From positions 1,364,001-1,428,000 of the forward strand of contig JAPFBL010000035.1 of assembly GCA_026182355.1 (NCBI GenBank): 64,000 bases of DNA, read 5' to 3'. The stretch is from Hermatobates lingyangjiaoensis. Lineage: Eukaryota; Arthropoda; Insecta; Hemiptera; Hermatobatidae. The position numbers were made by a program, and so were the translations under genes. Shown here one piece after another: positions 27,301 to 40,400 of this stretch. The stretch's first letter is position 1. Each line of letters begins with the position of its first letter. The notes below the pieces were generated by a model that was given only the letters and a program-made list of their open reading frames with translations, searched no databases and was not told where the DNA came from.

Positions 27301-30300
27301 CCTGCAACATGACTAGCCTAAGCTACACTACGTGAAATTTACTTTATGACGAACTCTTTTATAGATGATAAAAAGTATAAAAGAGACAATTCTCAATTGC
27401 CTTTTCATAAATAAGATAATAAAATAAATTTATTGATTGATATCGACAACAATAGTCAATATGAAGATCTGATGGAACATGGTCGAGTACGATCCCGAAT
27501 CCCGAAACTGATTTCCAAATCTTAATATTTTTTAGTATCTATCGAGCCCATTTCATGCAAGTAGTATATAAAATTTGTTATCAATAAGGAAATGTAAGAG
27601 GTAGTTGAAACAGTTTTCTTTACTTGTTACTAAAAATCTTTGCGGTACTAGCAATAATATTATTAAGGGGCAATGCTACATTTGCTAATGTCCACATACT
27701 TCCTTATCTCCACTCTTCAAATTGGTGTTTCAGGGAGTTTGTTATGAATTTTTTGGATCAAATGGTGGCAGATTATAAATAGCGTAACAACCTTGTTGGA
27801 AGAATGATACTTTAATGACAGGATGAAATGCACAAAAGAGAGCTCAATAATAAACGGTACCTCATAAAAAATTGCAAGTAATTAAATGAAATTTGACGAT
27901 AAGAGATAGTGTCGCATCAATCCATCTATGAAAAGATTCGGCGTGACAGCACTTTTCCCCTGGTAAACGATCGGGGAATGACGTCAAACTATTGTTTGCG
28001 TCAAGGAAAGACTATGGACTTGGGCCTGAGAATTATTTCCTTTAGAAACAAACATGATGCCATCAACCATGACTCATCTACAGTCAAGGCCACTTTCTTT
28101 TCTCCGCTACACAAAGTGCAAGTAACTTCTCATTATGCCTATTATCATGCATTATTCATGTATTTCATAACGCTTCAGAAATTTTAACATACACCACCAA
28201 AAGAAACCAGTTCAATTACTCGTAAACGATAATAATAAATGCATAGAGATCTCCTGCGTCGGACACAGTTAGACCTATCAGTACGTGTAACTTCATTCTC
28301 TCTGTGCTAAGTGAAGAAACAATAAAGACCCTCAAAGCAGACAGCCTGCTGTAGTAAAGGTCATTAAATATCTCATTGATTGGTGTTCACAGTCATGCAG
28401 ACCGTGCTCATTGTTTAATTGGTAATTAACTTTCCGCTCCTAGAGCACTTATAATCTAATATAACAAAGTTGCACGCCTGTTTGCTATCAAACTTGTTCT
28501 CGGATATTACAGATAGATATTATATGTATCCAAGAATCTTGCATATTCTACAAGAACTACATGAAACTAGCACTTTGAAATGTATGTATGTTCGTTTGTT
28601 TTTTCCTGCCCGATCACTTTGTTAACCATTCTGACAGAGTATTGCACAGACATCGTAAGTTGATATAGTACAAACAGTCATTCTTATAAACAATGTTCTC
28701 GACTGTTTTTTCATCACCCTCTGATCTGTCACGTGATACTCAGGTGTTGGTCAGGGGGATTCGGCAAAACAGTGCATGGTTTTCTCAAAGTGAATCTTGT
28801 AAACACACACCAGGTCACACCGTTCCATGTACCAAACTGACAACCTAACGAAAAATAACTCTGTTAGAGTAGACCATCTGAGTGATTTTTGGTCCACTTT
28901 ATTGCCTATTTATGTTTTAAGAATCCATATTTTTTCTCCTACTCTGCTAATTCCAGAGAGTTAAAACTTTACAGTTGCTGTGGAAAACTTCATTCCCATT
29001 TAATGACGGGATGAATGATAAAGAAAATCAGCAGCACTGGAAAGACATATCATAATGAAATTCAACATATTTCATTTTAAGATTAACTTTTTTTTTTAGT
29101 AAAATTGCATTATAGGAAATGTTCATTACAAGTACATTTAGTTCCAATTTAGTATGATCTACATGCTACATTATTTTTTATTCATCCTTCTCGTATACCC
29201 TGTGGTATATACAAATTTTTCTATATACATTCATTATATATACATATAATATATATATATATATAACAAATTCAATACTATATCAACCATTTGATAGAAT
29301 AGGTGTATTATGCAGTCGGGATTCGGTCAATTTTCTAGGTTCAAAATACTAAGTATATAAGGTAATTGATAGTTTCTGATTCTGACACACGCATTTATAT
29401 GATTTCAACTTCAGTGCTGTTCTCTGACAGAAAATATAGCTCATTACATATTTGGCGCCCATTTAGTTATGGGTGAACGAGATTACTGATTAAATGTAAT
29501 TGTTGGGAATGATTTATTTACAAATTCCGTCGTATAACCCTCAGTTATAGATAGCCTATTATATATTAGTGTGAATTAATTTATTTTTAAATGACATTCA
29601 TTATAATCAATTCCGTTTCACCTAAATTGTAGATTAGTTTGTCTACAGTACAAAAATAAATAAACATACATACAGGTATTTTAATAAAAATCGTTAATTA
29701 TGCATATAATTAAGTTGTTTCAATATATCTAACTAAGGACAAGGAGGCAGGTTAGCTCAGTGGTTATGGTACTCGCCTCTGAGCTGGTACTCTTGGATTC
29801 GTTCAATCCCCACCTGGCCCTCGATTTATTCATAAAGAGGTGAATAAATTTGAGTACGTCGTCCCTCGGAGAAGACGCTAAGCCGTCGGTGCCAAGCCTG
29901 TACGATGTCAGGTACTCGTTAAAAATCCCTACTCGAAACGTACTTGAGTTAGGAAAGATTTAGGACTCCGAATGTAGAATCTGTAGAATCACCAATTAAA
30001 CAAAAAACCGGTGAACGGATGACGTTATCACCCGCTAGGGGGTCGGTTTAAATAAAAAAAAAACTAAGTACAAGAAAAACACGTACGGACAAATACTGAC
30101 TTCAACATTCGACATCCGTTGCCACTTAGAGACTATTTTGGTTGCCCCTCAATGGACATCTCTTTCTGAGGTTTACGGATAAAGAAAAAATTCAAGTGAG
30201 ATTCTATCACAGTTTTTCTACATATTTTCCTTGTGCTTAATTTAGTTTCTTAGAGACTGTTTCAGATTATGATAAAATATATAGAATCCACACGAATGCC

Positions 30301-31396
30301 GTGAGGAGCAGCACTTCAAAGTTGGTGATGTATATTACTGGACAGTTGTGTTAAAATTCCATCCCTGAACTTTTGTATGTATGTCATATTTCATCGTTTT
30401 CAATTTTATTCTTCTGTAGTGATGTCACTTTTTAGTCTGGACTATTTATTCTCTAATGTCGTAATACAACCCGTTTAATGTCAAATGTCATGGGCTCACC
30501 ATACTAAGAGAAATTATTTTACGATTTTACAATACCACAATAAAATACCACAATAAGAAGTCATAAAAAAGAATATTGTTACTTACTTAACGTTAGCCAC
30601 AATTTACTAAAAATGGATGAGGATTTGGAAAAGAAGGTTGTTACACTATTTGTCGTCTATGCACCCCCCCCCCCCCCCTTTCCTAAGCAGATGCTGGGTT
30701 GATTGTCACGTTTACGGTTATCGAAATGTGCGTTTATAATACCAATGCCTACTCCCTAATCCTTTGCTTTACTGATCTCTTGTGAAAACGGGGTAACACT
30801 CCAAAGCGTTTAATTACTTCTATTTATTTTACTACTTTTGGTGGTGATTTTCTTGATAATCGAGTCACGTGTTTTATTGTAACATTTTACACGCACTCAC
30901 ACACACACACACATATATATATATATCATTGAAATACGGTCAGTTATTCAATGAAATATGATGCTTGAATGAAGGACTGCTCCCAAATTTTACAAATATA
31001 TATATATCCTTTGACCAATGAGAAATAAACTATACTCACTAATAGTTTAGCGTGAGTATTCACCGTTAGTAAAGATACGCAAAAAAGGAAAGACTATAAC
31101 TTACTTATTTCTATAGTATTAGTAATAGGAATTAGTAGAAGAATGAGAGGGAGCCGAATCACACTATGTAGAGATAGTTGGAGAACCATCCTGAGAAATC
31201 TTGGGCAGGTCTCGAACCATCGGTTGAACTAGGGTCCCCTCTCTTTCTTCTACTGGTGAAGTTTATACTGAAAGTTTCAGATTACAATTATGAATCTATC
31301 CTTATATATATATAATATATATATGAGTGTGTGTGTACGTTTACTGTCATGTTTTAACGGTACAATTGCTGTCAGGGCAACGATAATTTTCGGGTG

Positions 31397-31439
<43 letters not shown>

Positions 31440-34400
31440 ATATTTCCCATAAACACGTGAAATAACAATCAATGATCAAACCACAATATGAAATGGGAAT
31501 ACAAGACCAGGATCTTTCAACCGTAACAAGCAGTCTTCGTCAGTGTGCAAAACCCAACCCAAACTGAGTTGCGTTTTTGACTCTGACGATGACCGCTTGT
31601 TACGGTTGAAAGATCTTAGTTTTGTTTTCCCATTTCATTTTGTGGTTTGGTTATATATATATTAAAATATAGATATCAATGATCAAACCACAGAGATGGG
31701 TTTTTGACTCTGACGAAAACCGCTTGTTACGGTTGAAAGACCTTAGTCTTTTTTCATCATTTCGTATTGTGGTTTGATTATTGATTGTTATTTGACGTGT
31801 TTATGTAGTAATTTGGCTGGTACCATTTTATTTATGTATTATAAATATTTTTCTATTTTTACTTTTATGACGAAATAATGATTGGAGACTGTTTCTTAAT
31901 GACTTTATGATGTGCGTGATTGCACGTAGAAAGTTATGATAAGACACACAATGGCACAGACTGTATCATGTATGGAGTGGCAGGTTGGACTGACTATAGG
32001 GCTGGGGTCCATAGACACAGAGCGGCAGGCTGATGGAGCGCGCGGGGGTGAGCAGGAGATCAGAGTACAGTGGCTCCATGCCGTGTCTTGAGGTTCATCC
32101 TGACCGTCACTCAACGCTAGCTCACTCACTACTGGCACCACTCCACTCCCTCCCCTTGTCTCGCCACCCGCTCTGCACATTGCTCCCTTGTCTTTCACCT
32201 TCTTTACACGACCTTTGTATTAACATCCACAAATTACTTCAATCGCTTCCTTAATGCTTCACAATTCTACTTCATATAATCTTGTCAAGTGAATAAAAAA
32301 TAATCCCTCTCATTTAGACATGATTTATTAAACTATTAATCCACTTTTACTACAAAACAGCCATAATTATGATCTCTTTTATCCAGTTACAGAAAATATG
32401 AGATAACAATAGAATATAACTAGTTTCCATTTTTTTTATATATAATTTTAATCATTCAATTTTGCCAACGACCAGAGCCATGTGAATACACACTTACCAG
32501 ACTGAACTCCAACTATCGAACTAAATAAATTTTTTTCTATGCTCTATTTTTGCAAAATTTGACTTTCTGAGCTCAGTTCCATTTGCAGAAGTCTTATGTT
32601 TGCCAACTTACTTGAGGCTTCCTTCTTAAGATTTATTACGTTATAATTATTCATTATATTCATTCCCAAAAGTCTGTCTTAGATTTGTCAGTAATTCATT
32701 ATGACAGTCAGCTATTTTTGTTTATATTTTATAGCCTGGGTTAGGTTTTCATTTAGCTTTGAATATTCACCATTTATTTTACAGTTGGAATACCGAAAAA
32801 TGTTTGGCAGAAGTATGTAAAACTTTCGTCAACTTTTTCTGTTAAGCAATCAAATTTGTTTGACATCTAAATTAAACGACGGCATTTCCACCCTTTAAAA
32901 TTCTAAACAAAAGACTGTTTTCATCTTTTAGAAACGATAAAAAAAAACTGTATTCTACCAATTTAGCGTTTCCTTGACACCATTTCTAGACATTCTAGAA
33001 ATCATGAGCTATGATTCTAATAAACTTAGAATTTTAGCTGTGTCTAAATTTCCCTATTACCATGTTTCAGACAAGAGAAAAAGAGAATTTGGGTAAAAAA
33101 ACTCTTCACTTTTGAGTTAATACCTAAAAAGTCAAATTAGGTTACGTTGCAGTTTCTGTCAATCGAGAGAATGCACATAGGGCAAAGATTAGTCTTTTGC
33201 GACACCACATAATAAACATTCTAACATCGAATACCTGACAACGTGCAGGTTCGTAATCGACAGTTTTACGTCCTCTCTGAGGGAGACACCTGCTCAATTT
33301 TTTTTCATCTCCCGCTTGATTAAATTGACGGCCAGAGTGGGTATCGAACATCGAATTAACCAGTCCAGAAGAATTCCACTCGGTTACCTGGTCCCTTGAC
33401 AGTAACAATATCTAATTTTTTTATTAGAAAAAATAAGTACATTATTTTTTTCCAGTGGTTTCTAAAGTACTATCTCTTTTCCTTACTTACATTAAAACAG
33501 TTTTCTTTTGTTTCTAAGATATACCTGCACGCACATACATACACGCACACAATACACTTGTAAGCTTTCGCTTTCTGTGCTATTCTACGAATGGGAAGAG
33601 TGACTCCTTTGTAAATTAACACTTATTTCAATTATGAACAACTTACACCATACAACAGAAGTTTCAAATTTTACTTTAACCAAAGTTAATACTTAAGTGA
33701 TTATTAATGTTGTACTTGACATTGTTTAGGCTCGGAACAGACAGTTTTACGTCTTCCCATTCCTCAAGTTTCCATTTCCCACATTCTAAATCTAGAGTCG
33801 AGAACAAGATTTGAACTTCAATCTCAGAGCACTAATGATTATTGCACTGCACTACACCATATTGAAACAAATAAATAATTTTGTAGCCCCCCCCCCCCTG
33901 ACCAAAATGTATATTATGTTACAGATAAATAACATATATTCATATTGCTGTTAAGTTCATTTGTTGATGTGATGTAGATATTTGAGGTGAAAACATGTTG
34001 AATGCGTCATATTGGCAAGGGGTTAGACAAGGCGGCTGCGGAGCAAGTTCACGCGAGCGTGCCGCCAATTAGTGGTAAGCAAGCATGAAGCAGCCCACGC
34101 TGGGCCTCACTGCTCTCTCTCCATTGTCTTGCAGACCACACTGCGTACTGCTATACATACAGCCAGGGTATCGCAACCAAAACCGTTTTCTATAAAGAAA
34201 CACCTGCTCAACGAATGTTTCACCTTATTTGTACTCAGTGGTCAGAGGAGCCCAGTGACTTGCATGCTCTCAGAGATGAAATTAAGTAGTTGACCCCGAG
34301 CCTTTTCGAAATCACGTACTCGTTAAACATCCCTACTCTAAATATACTGAGTTAAGCAAAACTGAAGACTCCCAAAGCAAAATCATTACGAAGAGTCCCC

Positions 34401-37400
34401 AATGAATCAGTGGCAGAGCTTTCTAGCAGAACCTCAATTCCACCCTCAAAAACAAAAAATCTATCTGATACTGTTATCAATCATGATGTGCTAAATATCA
34501 AATATTTCAAATTTCCTTACATTGAAGGTATTCTGAAATTTGTAAAACAGACTGTTGAAAAAAAAAATATAGCCGATGTTACCTTAGCATTTTATAATAA
34601 ACAAAAAGTGCAATTATGTTTTATAATTTAAAGGATGAAAACCAAAAGCTATACAGAGGGATCTTATTAAGATCTTAGGTGCAAACATTGTGATAACATT
34701 TACTAAAGGAAAACAAGTCAATTTCTGAAGGAAAAAATATAACAACATAATTATTCTACTAAAACCAACAAGAGTAATTAACAGTTGTAGCATTATTTGC
34801 ATTAAATCAAAACGACACAGTTTGGTTTTGGAGAGACAATTACTATACCATCCTTGACTGCCTCTGAATCACCTCTATATATTTGTTTTAATGATACAGC
34901 TGTGAATAAGTTCTTTCGTTAAATTTATTATCCAAAATTCCTATTATTATTATTGCAATATAATTGGTCATTTTCTTCATTTTTAAATATTTTTGCAAGT
35001 TAAACTAATTTTACCAAAAAAAAATACTTACACGTGTATGATTACACATGATGAATTGATGTAGTTGTTTGCTTGTGTGTTTTTATATAAGGATATAGGC
35101 CTAGAGAAAAAAAATTGAATCAAGATTGAAACGTCAGCAGTGGCAGTTTGATTTGACTTTGGAATGAATCGGGAAACTGAACAAAACCAGATTCATTTAT
35201 TTCTACTATCAATACAACGGTCCCTGTATTTTCTTGATTGTTCATGTGTAAAAATAAAGAAAGAGTCCACAGTCAAATTTCACAAAAAGCACTTTGTCAT
35301 AATGCCTACATTTTCGTTTTTTGATACATCTATTCAAAAGTATTCGAGAAAATCATCTCGGAATGGACAAAGTTATCTGACAAATCATACTTAAAACTAT
35401 GGAAATTAGGAATATTTCTCTATCTCCATATATCAATTTCATTAATGAACTTAAAATCTGAAGTTGAATTTAGTTACAAGGATGGCGTAGACAGTTTGGC
35501 TGCGGAGCGTACGAATCCGATGAGTTTCAGACCATCTGTTAAATAATTTTAATAAGTTGTCAGATTCATCACTGATTTCACAAATCTTATAACTAATAAA
35601 GTGGTTACGGCCAAATGTAGTAAATGATATATATTGATTTAAATTTAAACAACACAAAACATCAGATGGTGGTTAGTGAGTTTGATATTATGTTTATTTA
35701 TTGTAAAGTTGAAATTAGGCCATTCCAGATTTTTGTCTTACTTTAAATATGAGTTTTATCCAGGTTTGTATTTATATAAATAAATAAATGTCATAACAGA
35801 AACAGCAATACCAATCATTCCTGTCAATCACGTTCAGTGAATTTATTTTATTAACTGTTACTATAATTTCTTCACACTGAGTGATACAGGGGGTCACGGG
35901 TCTTCTACTGTATATATAAAAGTTTAAACCATAATAGAAATCCAGAAAAAGATCTTAGACTATGTTGACCGAATGACCTTTTGTCCCTTTTCTGCTTTCA
36001 CGTTGTAGTTACACGTTTATAACAACTTTATAATTTTGCCTTCAAATTTCTTCCAAAATCATTTTAATGAAATATAAAATATGAATAACATATAATAGTG
36101 TAATTTATTATTTAATGTTATTCCAAAATGTATATTCTTTTTAAGAATACTGAAAATTAAATAGTCTTATTTGGAAATAATTAACCATGAATTATAAATT
36201 ACTAGAAATCATTACAGGCGTTTGTGAAATATTTACTTATATAATGTGAGAAATAGATAAATTGATACAAGATAGTTGACTAACGGTAGGTAATGATACT
36301 GGAAACGTTAATACACTGGGGCGTCTAACCTTGGCGCAAACACCTGTCCTTATGTCAAGTGCATCCAACCAGACTAAAAACACAACTGATGAAATTGAAA
36401 AAAATGAAATACACCTGCCAAGACTTGAAACGCAAAAAGTCATTCTGAAGACTTTTAAGAAAGCTTACAACATGCGAACAAAACAGAACCGGGGTGAATC
36501 ATTCACATTTCAAAGCACAAATCATCAAACATAACTCACCTCATCAAATTATACTTTGAAACCTATTTTTACCACTCTCTTTTATTGTACGACTTATTAA
36601 TAATATATTTAATATTCATATAATAACCAAAAGAGTACTTTCTTTTGAAGTTATGTAGCACTGAATATGAAGTTATGAATGAAGTGTGGTATTTACTTAT
36701 GATGGGGAATTTCAAAAATTACGTCTCCACAGAAAAGACTTTTATGCCAAAACTCTTGACTTAACTCTTTTATGTCAAGAGTTTTGACATAAAACTCTTT
36801 TCTGTGATGTAGAAACGTAATTTTTGAAATTCCCCATTATGTAGCATTGTTTGTGCGTTAAACTTCCTTAACTAAAGGTATTAATATAGTAGGAATATAT
36901 AGGATGCCCAAAACAATAGCATACTGTCTCATCCTAAGACTGAAGTTTAAACACACACTTGACATTATTCAGATTTCCTTCATATTGCATTTTTTGAAAT
37001 CATTCAATTTATCACCATATAAATTGCAGCTCAGCAATATAAATTGTATCAGTATAGCACACGTAGGTTTGATATTTTGTTTTTTTTTTATTTTAGTGTG
37101 AGTAAAGTATATATAGTGGTAATAAAAAATCTCAATACGTAAAAATGAAATACCTTAAAAAATAATATCAAAAAATACGTTATTGACATGCAAAAAACGC
37201 AAACCAGCATAACATCACCCACTCACGTCAAATTCGAAAATAAACAGTAGAACAAACATGGGTAAGGTTTAATGAACTTATAACAAGGGAACTGCAAAGT
37301 GTTCTAGCTCATTTGAACTACAACCATAACTACAAAAATAAAACAAACTAGCACAAGAATATCCTCGCATGAACACATAGGGAGGGTGCAGACGAACACA

Positions 37401-40400
37401 TGTAAAGATAAATACAACTTACAGAGCACAAGGTGTCAACCTGTCTTCCTTGAACAGCTCCACTGGCATGGAGCAATGCAAGCCATTCATACAACAAATT
37501 GCCATTTTGATGCTTCATTTATATACTAGTATGAAATTTTAAAAAAATATTTACTTCTATTAGAATATTTTTCAGGATTATTAATTTTTAATGGAATGAG
37601 TTTATAAATTATAATTTACCTCAATTTGAGATTGAAATCATTGTCTTTCGAAAAGTAGGAAATATTTTTGAGTTTTACTATGAGAACGGTATAGGTTCAT
37701 CATATCTAGATTGTGGAATTAATACATTGGAAATAAATTTGACTGACTGCTTTACGGCCAGTCAGAGGGGTGACATAAGCAGAATTCGCGATTCCTACGC
37801 TAAACTTTTAGAGTCCCTGGCAAGAGTGGGTTTCAATCCACAGTCCAAATGGAAAGGACACCACCCAAGTAAGTAAACATTTGTTCCTGTGCATTCCTTG
37901 TCTTAATCTACACTCTCATTGAGCTCGTCAACTATCATTATTCTGATGGTATATTTGATTTGTAGGCATGTGTCTCCCTCTCGATCATATCACGATGTAA
38001 ACTGGGAATCTATCAACTTTTCAGTTTGACGTTTTCAATGTGGAGACATTCCCCTCGACAATAAGATTTGTTTCATTCCACACCCAGACGGTAATAGGCA
38101 ATAAGGCCTTATTCTTGAATTGCTTGTTTTCCAAGCAGTAGTTGCCATAGTGTATAAATTGTAAACATCTCTTCTATTCACTCATTTTTCCCTTTCTCTT
38201 TTTTCTTACTCTATTTACTCCTCTCAAATTTTGAATTCAACTTATTTTAGTATATCTCTGACTTACCAATATATTTCAGTTTATATATATTTCAGGCGAT
38301 GGAAGTGGGCATAATCGCAGCAGGCAAGTTAATGTGCTGACCAACGAGAAGCCTGAGATTGTTAATTCACAGCAAAAATTTTTAATGATAAAGAAAAAGG
38401 TCGAAATATTTGAGAGATATCTCTACGAAAACATTTCTTAATGATTCGTTTACAGTAAAACCTTGCATCAACGCATATCGCAGTTTACTTCAATGCCTAA
38501 ACTCTCAGATGGAAACCTGAAAGATATCTGAAAACCGATAGGAATAAGTCATGTGCTAGGAAAGAAAGATCATCCTCAGCAGGAAAAGAACGGGACAAAG
38601 ATGTCTGTTGTATCGTAAAGATTCGCAAATGTACAGCGATTCGTATCTGGCGACCGAAGTTGAGAGCGCCAGACTGAGATAGGCGGGTACCTGGAATGGC
38701 TACCGTCAGCAAGCTCTGCCGCGGAAACGCTGGAACTAGATGTCAGTTCTGTCCCTTCACTCCTGCCCCTTATGGAAGAAGATTTTAACACCATCCATCC
38801 ATTGGGTTAAAGGAAGATACTTATAGTCATGGATACTACCGTGTACTATATACCATAACTAAGGACTCATGACAGCATAAAATAAAAAAAAACCATTTCA
38901 TCGGATAATGTTTAACACATGCTTGACCCTTTAAACCATATGGTCATATTTCATCTACAGGCAGCGTACACACCTTTATTACGAAGAACCAAGATAGAAT
39001 GTTCATCACTATTTTTCTTCAGTGTGATTTAAATATTACGCCGACCCTCAGAGCCTGTACCGATATCAGGCATTTCTTGAAGATCCCTACTCTAAGAAAC
39101 TTTAGAGAGGTCAAATTTAGTACTCCCCATGTAAAATCAACCCGGTGACTTAGCTACCCATTAATAAAGTGAATGCCAAATAATGATTGAGCCAACTTGG
39201 CACTCCTAAAACAGCATTAAAGTTGATGCCTATAATTTGACCGTTAGAAAGTAAAAACAACCAACAAACTGAATAAAAGAACATTATACACCCATATGCT
39301 AAATATTAAGACGTTTAATATTAAATATTAAAACAAAATATTATAAAGAAAACAGGTATTACATAATATTTATGAGTAAATAACTAATTCAGTAACTTAC
39401 TCATACATTGAAATTATAGACAAAACTTCACATAAACAAACTATATTAAGAAATCGCGTTTTGAATACGTAATATTATTCTTCAGGCTTTTATGCTCATA
39501 GTGAGAGAGTAGTAACGGAAATAAAAAGATAGAAACGGTATAATATAGAAATTGTTCTTTTTTTTACCCATCACTACATGCAGACGAGCATGAAGAAAAA
39601 CACAGCGTGTTCGAAATGTTCAGTTTTCTTATTAATAATACTTTTCGTAGAAAGAAATTTTACCTACAAGTTAAGAAGAAAAGGTATGTAAAAGAATAGG
39701 CTAAAAGGGTATGGTTAAAGGTACTTGGGTAATACTCATGAAAATGGAAACATTTCAAAATCAGTCGACTGGAGAAATTGACATACAAAGTGAAATAATT
39801 CCAGCTAAATATGATTTTACATAATATCATCTGTGGTACTAACAACTTGTATTACTTATAGCCTCGTTGAGTAAATTTCTGAAAATCTCTAAAGTCTGGT
39901 TTGGACTTTTATTTCAATGATAATTAAGTAAAACTAAAAGTTGGTTTTGGTTAGTAATTTATTATAATTGGAATTAATGAAATGTAAAGCGATTTTTTCT
40001 GAGAGACATTTGTTGGAAGCATACAGATAAGGCAATAGGTGAGATGATAAAGCAGGCTTACCTGGAGGGGGCCGAGAGTGGGCTGCGGCGGCGTGGGGCG
40101 GTCTGGGAGCAGGCTCTAGACACAGTTAGGCTTAGCAGGTATGCAACACAGAGGAGTTAGCAAGCAAGAGACACAAGCAAGTCTAGGCTACGGCTACTCA
40201 CACGACACTCAAAACACACTCCACTCAAAATCAACTAGCCTTAACACACACTGAATGGTAATAAAACACTACTACAACTGTATGTATAACAAGAGTTCAC
40301 AAGTGAAACACAAATCAAATCGTAGTAAGAAATTAAAAAATGAAAGATCTCTCAAAGAAAACAACTAGTCTTATTCATAGTCACACTCAAATTGAAACAA

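Larger units (their letters stand above)
31395..31810. repeat. Clustered copies of the hammerhead-tail repeat with AT tracts
   Basis: Three copies of one repeat unit (one minus, two plus) are separated by AT microsatellites (31,399-31,443; 31,651-31,672). Each unit ends in a tail with TTGTGGTTTGATNATTGATTG. The arrangement resembles the tandem and inverted pseudo-LTR arrays of Penelope-like elements. Confidence 0.7.

Noticed and set aside
27909..28187. 92-codon plus-strand frame
   Set aside because: No motif, ordinary composition, and no splice or promoter context.
29744..29815. Genuine tRNA gene
   Set aside because: A and B boxes are present, but the head continues into a repeated body with poly-A and the acceptor stem does not close; it is a SINE head.
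36331..36534. 67-codon plus-strand frame with charged residues
   Set aside because: No recognisable family, and the antisense frame is equally open.
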